From assembly GCA_019894765.1 (NCBI GenBank), contig JAGXNT010000018.1, forward strand, positions 62,001-126,000: 64,000 nt of DNA. The letters run 5' to 3'. Origin of the DNA: Candidatus Heimdallarchaeota archaeon. Lineage in GTDB: Archaea; Asgardarchaeota; Heimdallarchaeia; JABLTI01. Shown here piece after piece: positions 61,976 to 64,000 of this stretch. Made by a program: the position numbers and the translations under genes. Every line of letters begins with the position of its first letter. Within the stretch, counting starts at the first letter, position 1. The notes beneath the pieces were generated by a model, which was not told where the DNA came from, made no database searches, and worked only from the letters and a program-made list of their open reading frames with translations.

Positions 61976-62809
61976 TTATTTCTTCTTTTCTTTCATTTCT
62001 TCATCGAAAGCTTGACGGGCTTCTTGTAAATGCTCTATCGTACCAATTAGCACACCATCAAGAGTAAAAACTTCTGCATTGTTAAAATCAATGCCATCCC
62101 TCATTAAAACAATTGAATTAAAGAACTTCCCATCTACTGAGTAGCCATCAATATATCTATTAAAAGCTGGAATAATGATGTGAATTCTTTCTTGTTCATT
62201 ATTGTTTTGTCGCCATTTGGCTTTTACCCAGACCTTTTCAGTTATCTTAGTTCCAATGCTCTCTCTAAATGTGTATGCAGGATGTGCGTGAGCAGAAATA
62301 GTGATATCAGCAGTAATAACATCTAATGCCGGATTCGCGTGCCCATGCCAAAGACCAATTGTTTTTCCGGAAACCCTTTCTTTAATGCATAAGCCTGTGG
62401 ATGCGATAACTTCTACATTCTTTGGTAACAATTCCTCTACTTTTCCATCATGATTGCCTTTTATGATCGTCACCCTTGTTAATTTCAACATTTTTTGTAG
62501 AAAATTCCAAATCCTCCCAGCTATAGGGTGTGAAGATCCAAATATCTCATCTTTAAAATCCCCTACAATAATAACTCTTCTTGGTTTTTGTTGTTTAATT
62601 AATTCTAAAAGATCCTCTTCCGCTTGTTTTGAAATGGGAATAATAATTCCCTTTTTATTTTGGCTGTAAACATAACCTAAATGCAAATCAGAAATAACTA
62701 ACGTTTTCCCATGCTTTTCCTCATTTAAGAGAATCGCAGGTTTCCCTGGAATCATCAAAGAGGATGTTGCATTAGTTTTAGAATCATTAGTCTCTTTGTC
62801 CATTCGCAT
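61976..62809 (-). CDS. Calcineurin-like metallophosphoesterase
   Basis: A 277-residue phosphoesterase of the archaeal MJ0037-like branch. Metal-binding motifs in order: VISDLHLGY, IVGDFKDE, IKGNHDGK, GLWHGHANP and ISAHAHPAY. All positions for a two-metal centre are present. These proteins are sometimes linked to DNA repair. Its start (ATG 62809, or ATG 62803) lies 38 bases downstream of the uDENN/longin candidate, so the pair is probably one transcript. Confidence 0.87.
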   Translation of the reverse strand: MRMDKETNDSKTNATSSLMIPGKPAILLNEEKHGKTLVISDLHLGYVYSQNKKGIIIPISKQAEEDLLELIKQQKPRRVIIVGDFKDEIFGSSHPIAGRIWNFLQKMLKLTRVTIIKGNHDGKVEELLPKNVEVIASTGLCIKERVSGKTIGLWHGHANPALDVITADITISAHAHPAYTFRESIGTKITEKVWVKAKWRQNNNEQERIHIIIPAFNRYIDGYSVDGKFFNSIVLMRDGIDFNNAEVFTLDGVLIGTIEHLQEARQAFDEEMKEKKK

Positions 62810-62847
62810 TTAGCTCCTTGGTATAACTACAATTACGCCTAGTATTC

Positions 62848-63927
62848 TTAAAATATTGCAATTAGTTTCACAAAAAGTAAATCTATAAGGAGCTCTAAAC
62901 CTTCTCTTCTTACTCCTACTAAATTGAAAAAATCTGAAAGTCTTTTACCATCAAAATCAACTTCATTTAAACATTTTATCCATTCACCATGTGTTTCCTT
63001 CATTTTTTCATATTGTTCAGCAAACGCTTCAGTCTTAAATTCAGTAATTGTGAAATTATCCATAGAAACTAAATACTGGAGAAATGGAAGATAATATTCA
63101 ATATCCACTTTTTCATCTAACAAACGATCTAGGAATTCAACAGCTACTAATAATCTTTCATTAAGGATCTTACCAGATGGAAGGGCATCAAAAATTCTTA
63201 ACAAAAGGTCAGCTCCAATTTCCAATCCTTCAGGTGCATCATATTGTAAATCTACTAAAATCGAGTATCTGCTGGATTCCCATGCAAATTGACGACCGAC
63301 TAAATCGTTTACTTTGCTGAATCCTTCTACCAAAGACACAATTGTTTTGGTTTGAGTTTCTTTATCAATTAAGGTTAATTTATTAAAAACTCGTAATTTA
63401 TTACTCATTAGTAGGAATTGCTTGTCCTGTGATTTTTCATTATGTTGAGTTTTTTCTTCTTCTTCGTGGAGAAGTAGCTGTATCTGCTTCTTTTTTGTGT
63501 TTTTCAAAGAGCTATCCTTTGAAACAGTCATGTAATTAGGAAAATCTGTGATTGTTTGTAATAGTTCATTAAGCATCTTGAAGTACGGTTTACCATCGCT
63601 ATTTTTCTTACAATACGAGATAATCTGATCTAACATCGCCTCAGCTTTATCAAGCTCTATCGTAGTGTTAGTAATTAATGCAATACCAAATTGCCTTTTT
63701 TTTCGGGTAAAATTTGGATCTCTTAAAGCTAGGGTTTTTGCATATACAGTATTTTTCTCAATTTTCCGAACTGAGAATTCAGTGGCACGAATAATCCACA
63801 TTAGAAATTGTTCAAATTCCAGATTTTGTGGAAAAACATAACTCGTTGGTTGTTTCTTCCGTAATACTGGTCCTTTCATTGAATCAAATTCGACTAATAA
63901 TGCAATTTTGTTTTCACCTTGGTCCAC
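62848..63927 (-). CDS. Candidate uDENN/longin-type protein, otherwise uncharacterised
   Basis: A 359-residue protein. The N-terminal 110 residues begin with LLVEFDSMKGPVLRKKQP, a stretch like the opening strands of longin and uDENN domains. RQFGIALITN then gives a later strand and ELDKAEAMLDQIISYC a helix, fitting the longin beta2-alpha-beta3 order. A charged linker (about residues 140-175) joins this to a second, mostly helical domain of about 180 residues that I do not recognise. There is no membrane segment. In eukaryotes such modules bind and regulate small GTPases, and an Arf-like GTPase lies elsewhere in the window. This is a fold-level guess. Confidence 0.5.
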   Translation of the reverse strand: MDQGENKIALLVEFDSMKGPVLRKKQPTSYVFPQNLEFEQFLMWIIRATEFSVRKIEKNTVYAKTLALRDPNFTRKKRQFGIALITNTTIELDKAEAMLDQIISYCKKNSDGKPYFKMLNELLQTITDFPNYMTVSKDSSLKNTKKKQIQLLLHEEEEKTQHNEKSQDKQFLLMSNKLRVFNKLTLIDKETQTKTIVSLVEGFSKVNDLVGRQFAWESSRYSILVDLQYDAPEGLEIGADLLLRIFDALPSGKILNERLLVAVEFLDRLLDEKVDIEYYLPFLQYLVSMDNFTITEFKTEAFAEQYEKMKETHGEWIKCLNEVDFDGKRLSDFFNLVGVRREGLELLIDLLFVKLIAIF

Positions 63928-64000
63928 TCTTTTACACCTTCTTGTTTATTTCATTCTTCGAAAAATCTCTACACTCATTTCTTTCTCATTATTTCTTATA

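Overview
This window looks like a chromosome segment of an Asgard archaeon, most likely of the Heimdallarchaeia group. That placement is inferred from gene content. The information-processing genes are archaeal: aEF1A, TFE-alpha beside a DUF2110 protein, deoxyhypusine synthase, Pth2, CTP-dependent riboflavin kinase, an archaeal-type ThrRS, and a tRNA-Cys with a bulge-helix-bulge intron. Alongside these are eukaryote-flavoured genes: an Arf-like GTPase with a C-terminal longin/roadblock-like domain, a steroid 5-alpha-reductase-like membrane protein, a GH5 hydrolase resembling fungal steryl-glucosidases, and a possible uDENN/longin protein. The DNA is AT-rich, genes are tightly packed on both strands, and Shine-Dalgarno motifs (GGTGA, GGAGG) often decide between alternative starts.

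Layout. Positions 1-4429 (minus) hold an oversized UvrA in which a second UvrA copy follows the first in one frame and runs off the window. Positions 4.7-12.9 kb carry a DNA methyltransferase, the steroid-reductase-like protein, and a divalent-cation module (a PhoU/TrkA-C regulator with a very long charged helix, then two two-domain MgtE/SLC41-type transporters separated by a stem-loop-rich leader). Positions 12.9-19.2 kb hold housekeeping enzymes: Nudix, GH5, a Pth2 fusion, FKBP, a PUA protein with an RNA m5C methyltransferase, and MazG-like. Positions 19.5-21.5 kb carry a membrane-anchored proline-rich protein and the Arf-like GTPase.

The centrepiece is one long plus-strand operon at 21877-34055. 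It encodes a 2-oxoacid:ferredoxin oxidoreductase (KorDABC), HdrA, the [NiFe] hydrogenase MvhDGA with its maturation protease, HdrC and HdrB, and a two-subunit succinate dehydrogenase/fumarate-reductase-like module. A 9-bp-periodic TTACAT array lies upstream and a hairpin plus T-tract closes it. Together the genes suggest coupling of H2, ferredoxin and a 2-oxoacid to a flavin-based bifurcating Hdr complex and a fumarate-type acceptor.

Positions 34-41.7 kb carry an FAD oxidoreductase, a truncated ABC substrate-binding protein behind twin palindromic operators, an Orc1/Cdc6-like AAA+ ATPase, a geranylgeranyl-reductase-family protein, a secreted protein and an SDR. Positions 41.8-49 kb hold ThrRS, thymidylate kinase, DUF2110, TFE, deoxyhypusine synthase, a minus-strand small-ORF or RNA candidate, tRNA-Cys, a CinA-C protein and RibK. 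Positions 49-55 kb are minus strand: a TrmB-type protein with a roughly 520-residue helical middle, an ABC ATPase, a PspC protein and a large surface beta-helix protein. Positions 55-62 kb are plus strand: a 32-codon upstream ORF and aEF1A, a tandem PadR regulator, a membrane winged-helix/zinc-ribbon protein, a DapA-family protein lacking its catalytic lysine, a FlaK-like peptidase with glycine tetrapeptide repeats, and an FAD protein. The right end has a metallophosphoesterase and the uDENN/longin candidate.

Several genes end in perfect hairpins followed by T-rich DNA, which look like intrinsic terminators. No CRISPR array, insertion sequence or rRNA was seen.
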